Assembly: GCF_000010165.1 (NCBI RefSeq)
Contig: NC_012491.1
Coordinates: forward strand, 6,138,001 to 6,202,000
DNA length: 64,000 nt
Direction: 5' to 3'
Source of the DNA: Brevibacillus brevis NBRC 100599
GTDB taxonomy: Bacteria; Bacillota; Bacilli; Brevibacillales; Brevibacillaceae
Shown here: positions 28,662-36,978 of the stretch, piece after piece
Position numbering within the stretch: position 1 is the first letter of the stretch
How the letters are laid out: each line of letters begins with the position of its first letter
Program-made: the position numbers and the translations under genes
The notes under the pieces: model-generated
Told to the model about the DNA's origin: nothing
The model's database searches: none
What the model saw: the letters and a program-made list of their open reading frames with translations, nothing else

Positions 28662-29324
28662 ATGGCAAAACAAATCTTGATGGTAGTCACCAATCATACA
28701 GACATGCAGGAAGGCAAAAAGACAGGAATCTGGCTGTCCGAGTTTGCGGAGGCTTATCTGGCCTTCGAAAACAAAGGCTTTGAAGTCACCGTAGCAAGTC
28801 CATTGGGCGGAGTTGGTCCGATTGACCCTGGCAGCGTGGACGACCAAACACCTCAAGAAATCTTGGACGCCGCCAAGCATCTGGAAAACACCAACAAGCT
28901 GGATGACGTAACAGCAGACGGCTTCGAGGCCATTTTCCTTCCTGGTGGTCATGGCACGATGTTTGACCTGCCAGATAACCAAAAGCTCCAGCAATTACTG
29001 CGAGATTTTTATGAAGCAGGAAAAATCGTAGCCGCTGTTTGCCACGGTCCTGCCGGGCTCGTGGGTGCGACCTTGTCAAATGGTCAGCCGCTGGTCGCAG
29101 GCAAGCGCGTGAATGCTTTCACTGACAGAGAAGAAGTAGCGACAGGCTTGGGGTCCTACCTTCCGTTCCTTTTGGAGAGCAAAATCCGCGATCTCTGTGC
29201 CATTTTTGTGGCGGCACCAAACTGGAGCACCCATGTAGAAGTCGACGGCAACCTGATTACTGGGCAAAATCCCCAATCTACACTCGCTGTCACAGAAGCA
29301 GTAATAAGCAGATTAGGTGAATAA
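28662..29324 (+). CDS. DJ-1/PfpI superfamily, class I glutamine amidotransferase-like (Hsp31-type) protein
   Basis: This 220-residue protein contains KTGIWLSEFAEAYLAF, IFLPGGHGTMFDLPDN and the nucleophile elbow VAAVCHGPAGLVG (Cys127-His128), with the partner Glu27 in LSEF. This is the Hsp31/HchA-like branch, whose members hydrate methylglyoxal or repair glycated molecules; some are chaperones. AGGAGG precedes the start. A terminator follows, so it is probably monocistronic. It differs clearly from the DJ-1 protein at 24397. Confidence 0.9.
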   Translation: MAKQILMVVTNHTDMQEGKKTGIWLSEFAEAYLAFENKGFEVTVASPLGGVGPIDPGSVDDQTPQEILDAAKHLENTNKLDDVTADGFEAIFLPGGHGTMFDLPDNQKLQQLLRDFYEAGKIVAAVCHGPAGLVGATLSNGQPLVAGKRVNAFTDREEVATGLGSYLPFLLESKIRDLCAIFVAAPNWSTHVEVDGNLITGQNPQSTLAVTEAVISRLGE

Positions 29325-29332
29325 TACACGTG

Positions 29333-29366
29333 AGGCTGATAGACGAAACACATATCAGCCTTTTCT
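29333..29366 (+). terminator. Intrinsic terminator
   Basis: AGGCTGATA (29333-29341) and TATCAGCCT (29353-29361) form a perfect 9-base stem followed by TTTC. It separates the Hsp31-like gene from the MFS gene. Confidence 0.75.
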
Positions 29367-29391
29367 TTAAACGAAAGGAGGGCTACTTACA

Positions 29392-30600
29392 GTGGCAACA
29401 GAAAATATGACCCGTCACTATGAACAGGCACAGGCTACTCGCAAAGGGTCAACTCTCGCCTTGTACGCTCTGACTCTTGGAGCATTTGCGATCGGGATGA
29501 CAGAGTTTATCATTATGGGGCTGCTCTCTGAAGTGGCCACCAGTCTGAACGTTTCCATCCCGATGGCTGGATTCCTGATTACCGGATATGCATTGGGTGT
29601 CGCTATCGGCGCTCCCATCATCACGATGGCAACACACAGAATGCCGCGCAAAGCACTTTTGCTATTTCTTATGATTCTATTTATCGCGGGAAATGCGTTA
29701 GCCGCTCTCGCACCGAACTATACGGTTCTGATGCTGGCTCGCATCCTGGCTGCTCTTACTCACGGATCGTTTTTCGGTGTGGGTTCGGTCATTGCCGCTG
29801 AGCTGGTTCCCAAGGAAAAACGCGCGGGTGCCATCGCGATCATGTTTACCGGACTGACACTGGCCAATATTTTGGGTGTACCGATTGGAACATTTCTGGG
29901 GCAAGCGTACGGCTGGCGCTCTACCTTCTGGGCGATCACGATTATCGGGATCATTGCATTAATCGGAATCGTTATGCTCGTTCCGAAGGTCACCAGTGCA
30001 ACAGCTAGTCTGCGGCAAGAGCTCGGCGTGCTCAAACGCCCAGCAGTTCACATCGCGCTTTTGATGACCGTATTCGGATTTGGTGGCGTATTTACTGCGT
30101 TTACGTACATTTCGCCAATCCTGGTGGATATCACGGACTTTTCCCCTAGCTCTGTTTCGTACATCCTCGTCCTGTTCGGCGTAGGGATTACGATCGGGAA
30201 TATTTACGGAGGAAAATTGGCAGACCGCAGGCTGTTTCCTTCCTTGCTCGGGATACTTGTCGCACTGGCGCTCGTTCTCGCCGTGTTCAGCTTTACGGAT
30301 CAAAATAAGATCCTCACCTTGATAACCGTATTCCTTCTGGGGATTGCTGCATTTGGTACAGTTCCTGGCTTGCAGCTCCACATGCTGAACACAGCCAAGG
30401 AAGCACCTACGCTCGCCTCGACACTGAACATCGCGGCCTTCAATCTGGGAAATGCGCTTGGTGCCTATATTGGGGGCGTCGTGATCGATTTTAACTTTGC
30501 AGGAGGTCTTTCTGCCGTTCCTTGGGTCGCTTCACTCGTGACGGTCATCGGAATTTTGTTTACGATATGGGGAGCGCAGCACCAGAAACGTCACAGGTAA
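29392..30600 (+). CDS. MFS efflux transporter (AraJ / YdhP-like, DHA1 family)
   Basis: This 402-residue protein starts at GTG 29392 with AAAGGAGGG upstream and has twelve predicted helices. It contains the DHA1 pattern LGAFAIGMTEFIIMGLLSEV in helix 1, the motif-A region MATHRMPRKALLLFLM after helix 2, and LARILAALTHGSFFGVGSVI in helix 4. The AraJ/YdhP group exports sugars, nucleosides or drugs. A LysR gene follows 15 bases downstream in the same direction, so the pair is likely one operon. Confidence 0.9.
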   Translation: MATENMTRHYEQAQATRKGSTLALYALTLGAFAIGMTEFIIMGLLSEVATSLNVSIPMAGFLITGYALGVAIGAPIITMATHRMPRKALLLFLMILFIAGNALAALAPNYTVLMLARILAALTHGSFFGVGSVIAAELVPKEKRAGAIAIMFTGLTLANILGVPIGTFLGQAYGWRSTFWAITIIGIIALIGIVMLVPKVTSATASLRQELGVLKRPAVHIALLMTVFGFGGVFTAFTYISPILVDITDFSPSSVSYILVLFGVGITIGNIYGGKLADRRLFPSLLGILVALALVLAVFSFTDQNKILTLITVFLLGIAAFGTVPGLQLHMLNTAKEAPTLASTLNIAAFNLGNALGAYIGGVVIDFNFAGGLSAVPWVASLVTVIGILFTIWGAQHQKRHR

Positions 30601-30615
30601 GAAAGGATAGCCAAC

Positions 30616-31488
30616 ATGGTGGACTTTGAATGGTACCGAAGCTTTATCAGCATCTATAAGCATAGCTCTGTATCGGAGGCTGCCAGAACGAGGATGATGA
30701 CACAGCCAGCCATGAGCCAACATCTGGCCTCCCTTGAAGCAGAGGTTGGGGAGCCATTATTTACACGAGCTCCTCGAAAAATGATTCCTACCGAGAGAGG
30801 AAAAGCGCTCTATACACAGGTAGTTCCGCTCATCGAAGCTTTGGAAGAAACCACGCAAACTCTCAAGACGAACGCGGCTACAGCTCTACCCGTTATTCGG
30901 ATCGGATCGGCGCATGAGTTCTTCCGGGAGAAGCTAGCTCCGCACATCGGAAGCTTCCAAATGCGTGTCATCGCCTATCTCGGTGTCGCTTCGAAGATAC
31001 TCGAATTCCTGCTGGAGGAAAAAGTAGACCTCATCGTCATGTCGCAAAAGCTTTCCGCGCCAGGCGTCGAATATATTCCGTACATGCAAGAGGAATTTGC
31101 TTTGGTGGCACCTCCCGATTTCGGGGAACCAACGTTTGACGACAAGGATTCTTTTGAAGCGTGGTTATGCTCCCAGCCATGGATCAGCTATGATTTGGAT
31201 TTGCCGATCATCCGCCGTTTTTGGCGCGAGCATTTCCAAAAGCGTCCACAAACGCATCCGACACACGTCGTACCCGATTTGCACGGTGTACTGAAGGCTA
31301 TTGAGCACGGCGCAGGCATCAGCCTGTTGCCTACGTTCATGCTGGATGACCATTTATCCAGAAACAAAGTAAAGATCATGTACCCGTCCTATACGGTTCA
31401 TAATGACCTATACTTGGCCTACCAGGTGAAAAACCGGAATCTGCCTCATTTGAAAACATTGATTGAAGCGCTGAAAAAGGCGGTTTAA
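30616..31488 (+). CDS. LysR-family transcriptional regulator
   Basis: This 290-residue regulator has an N-terminal helix-turn-helix (MVDFEWYRSFISIYKHSSVS, then EAARTRMMTQPAMSQHLASL) and a LysR substrate-binding domain. It is encoded directly after the MFS transporter and may regulate it. A terminator follows 28 bases after the stop. It shares little beyond the family pattern with the LysR at 23374. Confidence 0.9.
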   Translation: MVDFEWYRSFISIYKHSSVSEAARTRMMTQPAMSQHLASLEAEVGEPLFTRAPRKMIPTERGKALYTQVVPLIEALEETTQTLKTNAATALPVIRIGSAHEFFREKLAPHIGSFQMRVIAYLGVASKILEFLLEEKVDLIVMSQKLSAPGVEYIPYMQEEFALVAPPDFGEPTFDDKDSFEAWLCSQPWISYDLDLPIIRRFWREHFQKRPQTHPTHVVPDLHGVLKAIEHGAGISLLPTFMLDDHLSRNKVKIMYPSYTVHNDLYLAYQVKNRNLPHLKTLIEALKKAV

Positions 31489-31515
31489 TCTACACTTTCG
31501 TCCAAGCTAGAAAAC

Positions 31516-31555
31516 AAGGCTGTCGTCCTTTCCTGGATAACAGCCTTCTTTTTAT
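31516..31555 (+). terminator. Intrinsic terminator
   Basis: AAGGCTGT pairs with ACAGCCTT, with an inner TCC/GGA extension, and is followed by CTTTTT. It ends the MFS-LysR transcript. Confidence 0.75.
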
Positions 31556-31643
31556 CTCTTTTCTTCAGACAAACGAAACGCTTGCCTTTTTATCAATTGA
31601 GTAGTAAAGTGATAATAAGCTCAGCGAAGGGAGGCAAACTAAC

Positions 31644-32087
31644 ATGCGTAATAACACCATCGGCTCATTAATCTGGTTACGCTTGATGCGGTTTACCACC
31701 CAAAGCAACCAGCTGTCAAATGAGTTTCTCAAACGCTTCGACTTAACAACAGCGCAATTCGATGTTCTGATGCAAATAAGCGTCTACCAGCCTCTCACCC
31801 AGTCGGAGTTAGCTGAGAAGGTAACCGTTACACAGGGTGGTATTTCCCGGATGCTCGTAAGACTTGAAAAAGAGGGCTACATTGTACGCAAGCAGGATTG
31901 GAAAACGAAAACGATCAGCCTTACCGAAAAAGGGGAAGCCGTACTGGAACAAGCCTTTCCTGAACAACTAGCGTTTCAGTCGTCATTCTTTGATGAGGTA
32001 CTAAGTGAAGAAGAACAAAAAACGCTTTACTCCCTAATGACACGCGTCCATAAGCATAGCCAAAAAAAGGAATTACCGCCTGAGTAA
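31644..32087 (+). CDS. MarR-family regulator (MhqR-like)
   Basis: This 147-residue winged-helix protein includes [20 protein letters not shown] (recognition helix) and [20 protein letters not shown] (wing). It contains no cysteine, so a thiol-switch mechanism like OhrR or YodB is excluded; direct ligand binding as described for MhqR is more likely. AAGGGAGG precedes the start. The next two genes encode a VOC dioxygenase and a flavin-dependent oxidoreductase, matching the quinone-detoxification setting of MhqR. The ligand is inferred. Confidence 0.85.
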   Translation: MRNNTIGSLIWLRLMRFTTQSNQLSNEFLKRFDLTTAQFDVLMQISVYQPLTQSELAEKVTVTQGGISRMLVRLEKEGYIVRKQDWKTKTISLTEKGEAVLEQAFPEQLAFQSSFFDEVLSEEEQKTLYSLMTRVHKHSQKKELPPE

Positions 32088-32103
32088 TTTTTTTTAATCA
32101 TTC

Positions 32104-32119
32104 ACTTGATTAGTCAAGT
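32104..32119. promoter_or_regulatory. Palindrome between marR and the dioxygenase gene
   Basis: ACTTGA-TTAG-TCAAGT is a perfect 6-base inverted repeat lying 20 bases before the dioxygenase start. Its size suits a MarR-family dimer, and it could mark internal regulation of the two downstream genes. It could equally be a weak RNA hairpin before the ribosome site. Confidence 0.4.
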
Positions 32120-32138
32120 TAAACGAGGAGGAACTGCC

Positions 32139-33080
32139 ATGCACACCATTCCAGGCCATCACCATGTATCTATGTTAACCAAACATGCTCCATCGAATAA
32201 TCACTTTTACCAAAACGTATTGGGACTGCGCAGAGTGAAGAAAACCGTCAACCAAGACGATCCGTCGATGTATCACCTGTTTTATGGAGATTTGACAGGC
32301 GGTGCCGGAACAGAGTTGTCGTTTTTTGAAATGCCGATGGTAGGAAAAACCGTACGCGGCACGAACGCGATCACTCGAATCGGACTGCTCGTTCCGTCAC
32401 TGGAGAGCTTGACCTTTTGGAAAAAGCGCTTCGAGCAACTAAATGTTCACCATGGCGACATTACCAAGTACGCTGGCCGCGATGCCTTACATTTTGAAGA
32501 CCCGGAAGGCCTGCGTCTGATTTTGATCAATAACAACGGCGAAGGAGTTCCATCGAATTGGGCTCCATGGGACGAATCCGTGGTCGAAGAAAAGCATCGC
32601 ATCTTGGGAATCGGCACGGTTGAGATTACCGTCCGCTCCTTGGACAAATTAGCCAATCTGTTAACAGATACATTCGGTTATACCGAAGTATCACGCTCAG
32701 AACAAGAAGCCATTTATCAATCCGTCCCAGGGAAATCCTTTGGAGAAATTGTCATCAAGCAGGAAGATGGCTCACCTGAAAAACCCGGTCGAGGAAGCGT
32801 TCATCACTTGGCGATTCGTGTGAGCAACGATGACGAGCTGCAATACTGGGATGACGCCGTTCGAAATCGCGGTTTCCGCTCAACAGGGATCGTGGATCGC
32901 TTCTACTTCAAAAGCTTGTATTTCCGTGAGTCAAACGGCATCTTGTTCGAAATTGCAACAGACGGTCCTGGCTTCACAGCAGATTCAAATGTCGAGGAGC
33001 TCGGAAAAGCTTTGGACTTACCTCCATTCCTCGAAGAACGCCGTGCAGAAATTGAAGCGAAATTGACACCGATAGACTAA
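32139..33080 (+). CDS. VOC-family ring-cleaving dioxygenase (MhqO-like)
   Basis: The ATG at 32139, preceded by GAGGAGG, gives 313 residues. Two glyoxalase/VOC modules are visible: TIPGHHHVSMLTKHAPSNNH (metal His) with HFEDPEGLRLIL in the first half, then GRGSVHHLAIRVSNDDELQY and FKSLYFRESNGILFEIATDG (metal His and Glu) in the second. This layout matches MhqO/YkcA, proposed hydroquinone dioxygenases. It follows a MarR gene and precedes an LLM oxidoreductase by 15 bases. Confidence 0.88.
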   Translation: MHTIPGHHHVSMLTKHAPSNNHFYQNVLGLRRVKKTVNQDDPSMYHLFYGDLTGGAGTELSFFEMPMVGKTVRGTNAITRIGLLVPSLESLTFWKKRFEQLNVHHGDITKYAGRDALHFEDPEGLRLILINNNGEGVPSNWAPWDESVVEEKHRILGIGTVEITVRSLDKLANLLTDTFGYTEVSRSEQEAIYQSVPGKSFGEIVIKQEDGSPEKPGRGSVHHLAIRVSNDDELQYWDDAVRNRGFRSTGIVDRFYFKSLYFRESNGILFEIATDGPGFTADSNVEELGKALDLPPFLEERRAEIEAKLTPID

Positions 33081-33095
33081 AAGGAGTGAATCAAC

Positions 33096-34154
33096 ATGGA
33101 ACAATATCGTATCGACGCCAAAAAGGGACTTGAATTCGGCTTATATTCGATTGGCGACCATGTCCCGAATCCACACACAGGCTCCAAGATTTCTCCTGAA
33201 CAGCGCATCAAGGAATTAATCGAGGCAAGCAAGCTGGCAGATGAAGCAGGACTTGATGTATTCGCTGTCGGCGAAAGCCACCAGACGTATTTTACGACGC
33301 AGGCGCATACCGTCATTCTGGGTGCGATCGCACAAGCTACGAAGAACATTAAAATCGCTAGCTCCGCCACTGTATTGAGCACATCCGATCCGGTCCGCGT
33401 GTATGAGGATTTTGCTACCTTGGATCTGATCTCCAATGGTCGGGCAGAAATTGTTGCGGGACGCGGTTCCCGAGTAGGAGCATATAGCCTCCTCGGCTAC
33501 GATGTGCGCGACTATGAGGAATTGTTTGAAGAGAAGATGGACCTTCTTCTCAAGCTAAATAACGAGGATCGCGTGACCTGGGAAGGGCAGTTCCGTGCAC
33601 CGCTACAAAACGCTACCATCCTGCCTCAGCCTTTACAAGGACGTCTGCCCATCTGGCGTGCAGTAGGAGGACCACCTGCAAGCGCAATTAAAGCCGGTCA
33701 AGCTGGCGTGCCTATGATGCTGACCACACTTGGAGGTCCAGCCATCAACTTCAAAGGCTCCGTCGATGCTTACCGAGAGGCTGCGAAGCAAAATGGTTTT
33801 GACCCAGCTACCTTGCCAGTAGCAACAACGAGTTTGTTTTATACAGCCGACAAAACTTCGGATGCGCTTCGCGAGTTCTATCCGCATCTAAATGGTGGGT
33901 TTATCGCATTGCGTGGCGGTGGCTATCCGAAGCAACAGTTTGCACAATCAGTCGATTATCGTGATGCATTAATGGTAGGCAGCCCTGACGTCATCATCGA
34001 AAAAATGCTTTTCCAATACGAAATGTACGGACAACAACGCTTTATGGCACAAATCGATTTCGGCGGTGTACCTGTTGATAAAATCGCGAAAAACATTGAA
34101 CTGATCGCAACGAAAATCTTGCCAGAAGTGAAAAAGCATACCACCAAATCGTAG
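33096..34154 (+). CDS. Luciferase-like (LLM class) flavin-dependent oxidoreductase
   Basis: This 352-residue bacterial-luciferase-fold protein contains GLDVFAVGESHQTYFTTQAH, the flavin-site stretch SNGRAEIVAGRGSRVGAYSL and, later, GSPDVIIEKMLFQYEMYGQQ. LLM proteins are FMN-dependent monooxygenases or reductases. Spacing of 15 bases to the VOC gene and an AAGGAG site indicate one operon with it. The substrate is unknown; an aromatic or electrophile is suggested by neighbours. Confidence 0.9.
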   Translation: MEQYRIDAKKGLEFGLYSIGDHVPNPHTGSKISPEQRIKELIEASKLADEAGLDVFAVGESHQTYFTTQAHTVILGAIAQATKNIKIASSATVLSTSDPVRVYEDFATLDLISNGRAEIVAGRGSRVGAYSLLGYDVRDYEELFEEKMDLLLKLNNEDRVTWEGQFRAPLQNATILPQPLQGRLPIWRAVGGPPASAIKAGQAGVPMMLTTLGGPAINFKGSVDAYREAAKQNGFDPATLPVATTSLFYTADKTSDALREFYPHLNGGFIALRGGGYPKQQFAQSVDYRDALMVGSPDVIIEKMLFQYEMYGQQRFMAQIDFGGVPVDKIAKNIELIATKILPEVKKHTTKS

Positions 34155-34224
34155 TAAAAAGCCTATGAAAATCGTCGTCTTCAGTGACGGTTATCTCAAA
34201 TTAGAGACACTCGCGAAATCTTCC

Positions 34225-34275
34225 AAGACGCAGCTCTTCTTCTCACAAGGAAAGAAGATCTGCGTCTTTTTTATT
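34225..34275 (+). terminator. Intrinsic terminator
   Basis: AAGACGCAG (34225-34233) pairs with CTGCGTCTT (34260-34268); TCTTC/GAAGA extends the stem inside, and TTTTTA follows. It ends the marR-dioxygenase-oxidoreductase region. Confidence 0.8.
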
Positions 34276-34360
34276 TTTCCACGATAGTTAAAATTATCCG
34301 CAGTGGATTATAATCATGAAGCAACAGATGAATCACACGTAAAAGGTGGCGTGACGACTT

Positions 34361-36250
34361 GTGAATATTTGGAGGATACTGGACATTGATCCTACCGAAG
34401 ATATTTCGACGATAAAAAAAGCCTATGCGAAAAAGCTAAGGCTGCATCACCCGGAAGATGATCCAGAGGGTTACCAACAACTGCGAGAAGCATACGATCT
34501 GGCTATTAAAATGGCGAAGCAGGGCCAGGGAAAACCGCGGATGGAGCCAATTCTGGTCGATCCTTCTTCACCAGCCGAAGAGGAAGTCGAAGAAGTGGTG
34601 CCCACCCAGACTGTTAAGCGCGTATTGTCCATTGACGACGTTCACGAACAACTTGATCGTAATGATCATCAGGTGGACTCAATCGACAATTTTATAGAGC
34701 AGGTACAAGCTTTGTACGACGACTTTCCCGCTAGAATCAATCCCGAAAACTGGACGAGACTGCTTCATTCTGATCTGGTTTGGGATATCCAACAGGGTCG
34801 ATTTGTACGTGAGCGCCTGTTTGACTTTTTAGAAGAGCATCATCATTTGCCAAAAAGCGTGTGGGTGAAGCTCGAGGAATGCTTTCATTGGCGAGAACTC
34901 ATTGAAAAACCTTACTATATGGACGAGCATTCGGAAGAATTTTGTGCTTATTATCGAAAACAGCTAGACGAGCCCGGATTGCGTTTTGACACTTTACTAC
35001 AAGCAACCGATATCGATCACGATTTATTTCTATCTTATCGCGATACAGCTTATCAAGCATTGAAAGAAAATCAACTGGAGCTTGCTAACCCCTCACTCAA
35101 CGCGGCTATTGCTTTATTTGCCGATGATCCCGATTTGCTTCGACTGCTGGGGGAGTATTGCCAGCGCATCGGCGACATGGATGGTGCGATAGACGCTTTT
35201 TCCCGTATCATCAGCCTTCAGCCTGACACTATCGACAACTACGTGGCTCGAGCCTATATCTGGTACAATCATCAGCACTTCACCGAGGCTCTGAATGAAT
35301 GTGAATACATCTTATCGCAAGTCCCAAACCACGCAGAAGCACTCAGCCTGCTTGGAAAATGTCAATTGGAGCTGGGTGACGCCGCTTTGGCCAAAGCCAC
35401 TTTTCAGCAGCTATTGGCAGCCAATCCACACGACTATCAGGCGCTTATCATGCTCACGCAGCTTCGTGCAGACATGGTAAAGCAGGCGAAGAATCTGCCA
35501 GCAAAAGAACGGGACCTTGCCTTGCAACCGCTGATTGCTGAGCTGGGAGAACGAAAAGGCCTGCACAAACAAACGAAGCAAGCTCTTCGCTTTCAAGTAA
35601 TCTACACAACGGTGGTCCTTGCCCTCATCGTGCTTTTCCATTCTCTTTTCTCAGGGGCGTTTGAGGATCATACGGGATTGGGGCCCATCTCCTACGTTAA
35701 GCATGTTGTGAATGGACCTCTCCACATCACATCGGCATACGAATTCGACCGAATGGAGCCTGACCAATTCATCACTACCAGGATAACGGATGCCCATCCT
35801 CTCGGTATTTTTCAGTATCAGCAAAAGGATGCAGACGGAAACAGCACCACTACGTATGAATCGTACATGTCGGTCGCCAAAAAAGGCTCTACTGTTGCCC
35901 CCTCAGCCTGGGCGTACATTGGCCACTTGGATGGAGCACCGGTCATACTCTTGGCTACAGCAGAACAAGCGGTAAAGATGAATGAAACCAAGACGCTTGA
36001 GATCGTGCAGGGGAAGATACAAGAAATGCCAAAAGAAGTACTGGATGACGCAGAGGAGATTCTACAACAGCCTGGCCTTAATTCTACATACGATGCCACA
36101 TCTCTCGTAACCGATCATCTAATCGATGCGAAGCAGCATAAGCTCGCGTGGCCGCCGTTTTCCGCCGCTTTCTGTGGGATCATTCTTCTGCTCTTGTATC
36201 GCGTCTTCTTTCGTACCCTTTACAAGATATACCTCCTCACTCGATTCTGA
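34361..36250 (+). CDS. Membrane J-domain protein with TPR repeats (DjlB/DjlC-like)
   Basis: This 629-residue protein starts at GTG 34361. Residues 1-50 form a J-domain (MNIWRILDIDPTEDISTIKK, then AYAKKLRLHHPEDDPEGYQQ) in which the usual HPD is HPED (30-33), as in the E. coli DjlB/DjlC group that partners the Hsp70 HscC. TPR repeats occupy about 235-370 (LANPSLNAAIALFADDPDLL, FTEALNECEYILSQVPNHAE). A membrane helix at about 408-430, an outside domain of roughly 150 residues, and a second helix (AAFCGIILLLLYRVFF) follow. It is followed by a DUF1266 gene. A Hsp70-recruiting role at the membrane is inferred. Confidence 0.85.
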   Translation: MNIWRILDIDPTEDISTIKKAYAKKLRLHHPEDDPEGYQQLREAYDLAIKMAKQGQGKPRMEPILVDPSSPAEEEVEEVVPTQTVKRVLSIDDVHEQLDRNDHQVDSIDNFIEQVQALYDDFPARINPENWTRLLHSDLVWDIQQGRFVRERLFDFLEEHHHLPKSVWVKLEECFHWRELIEKPYYMDEHSEEFCAYYRKQLDEPGLRFDTLLQATDIDHDLFLSYRDTAYQALKENQLELANPSLNAAIALFADDPDLLRLLGEYCQRIGDMDGAIDAFSRIISLQPDTIDNYVARAYIWYNHQHFTEALNECEYILSQVPNHAEALSLLGKCQLELGDAALAKATFQQLLAANPHDYQALIMLTQLRADMVKQAKNLPAKERDLALQPLIAELGERKGLHKQTKQALRFQVIYTTVVLALIVLFHSLFSGAFEDHTGLGPISYVKHVVNGPLHITSAYEFDRMEPDQFITTRITDAHPLGIFQYQQKDADGNSTTTYESYMSVAKKGSTVAPSAWAYIGHLDGAPVILLATAEQAVKMNETKTLEIVQGKIQEMPKEVLDDAEEILQQPGLNSTYDATSLVTDHLIDAKQHKLAWPPFSAAFCGIILLLLYRVFFRTLYKIYLLTRF

Positions 36251-36275
36251 AAAACAAGGAGTGAACTTTTCACAC

Positions 36276-36905
36276 ATGTTCATCTTTACCAGTAAGAAGG
36301 AAAAACAATTTACTCTATTTACCCACAGTATGCATGCGGCCATTACGATCGGAGCTGGAACTCGTTTAATAGATATAAAGGATAACTACACCAAATGGGG
36401 TATGAAGGACGCAACAAGCCAGAGATCCAGATTGACATGGATGCTGCAAGAAGGGGAGCGAAAAGAGTTTGCCCGGCTTCACCATTTCATGACTGCCTTA
36501 TCGGAGTCAGGGCGAAAGGAATATATCGACTCCTTGGAATCAGACCAGGAACGCATCGCCAAGGCGAAGGTTGTTCAATTTTATATGCGTAGGCTGCCCG
36601 CAGAAGGGATAGCCGCCTACGATTATACCTGGGCTTCTTTTCTAAGTCGTCGGAAAGGGGACTACGGCTATATCAGCAAAGAAGAAGCGAGACAGTTTAA
36701 GCTACAAGCCACCCGACAAACCCAACAAGCCTATAACAATTGGGGCGAGTTTTTCACGGGATATATCGCTGGCTATCAATTTATGACTGCTCAGACATCG
36801 CTGGATTACCTGCGCGAAAATGAGTGGGAATTTACCCGCTACTTTGTTTCCAAGCACAGCTCGATTGTAAAAACGGATTGGCATACAGACTTTTCCGATC
36901 TTTAA
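36276..36905 (+). CDS. DUF1266 domain protein
   Basis: The ATG at 36276 gives 209 residues; a GTG five codons earlier lies too close to AAGGAG, and ATG spacing is long, so the start is uncertain. The DUF1266 pattern is clear: KWGMKDATSQRSRLTWMLQE, then YDYTWASFLSRRKGDYGYIS with KEEARQF, then NNWGEFFTGYIAGYQF. It has no signal peptide. DUF1266 proteins YbeR and YbeU are encoded beside J-domain proteins in E. coli, and the same pairing occurs here. The stop codon (36903-36905) directly abuts the 3' end of the group II intron. Confidence 0.85.
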   Translation: MFIFTSKKEKQFTLFTHSMHAAITIGAGTRLIDIKDNYTKWGMKDATSQRSRLTWMLQEGERKEFARLHHFMTALSESGRKEYIDSLESDQERIAKAKVVQFYMRRLPAEGIAAYDYTWASFLSRRKGDYGYISKEEARQFKLQATRQTQQAYNNWGEFFTGYIAGYQFMTAQTSLDYLRENEWEFTRYFVSKHSSIVKTDWHTDFSDL

Positions 36906-36913
36906 ATCGAGTA

Positions 36914-36977
36914 GGAGGGAGTGACTAACTCCCGTCCTCTCACACCACCGTACGTACCGTCCGGTATACGGCGGTTC
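36914..36977 (-). ncRNA. Group II intron catalytic domain V and branch domain VI
   Basis: Domain V (36943-36977) is a hairpin ACCGCCGTA...TACGGTGGT with the CGC-type catalytic triad of class C introns instead of AGC. Domain VI (36914-36936) is a GGGAGT/ACTCCC hairpin, followed by the 3' splice end. The reverse transcriptase stop codon lies two bases before domain V, as in compact IIC introns. Confidence 0.85.
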
Positions 36978-36978
36978 A

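Noticed and set aside
24397-29324. The two DJ-1/PfpI genes as a recent duplication
   Set aside because: They belong to different branches (Cys-Val-Gly versus Cys-His-Gly elbow) and share little sequence.
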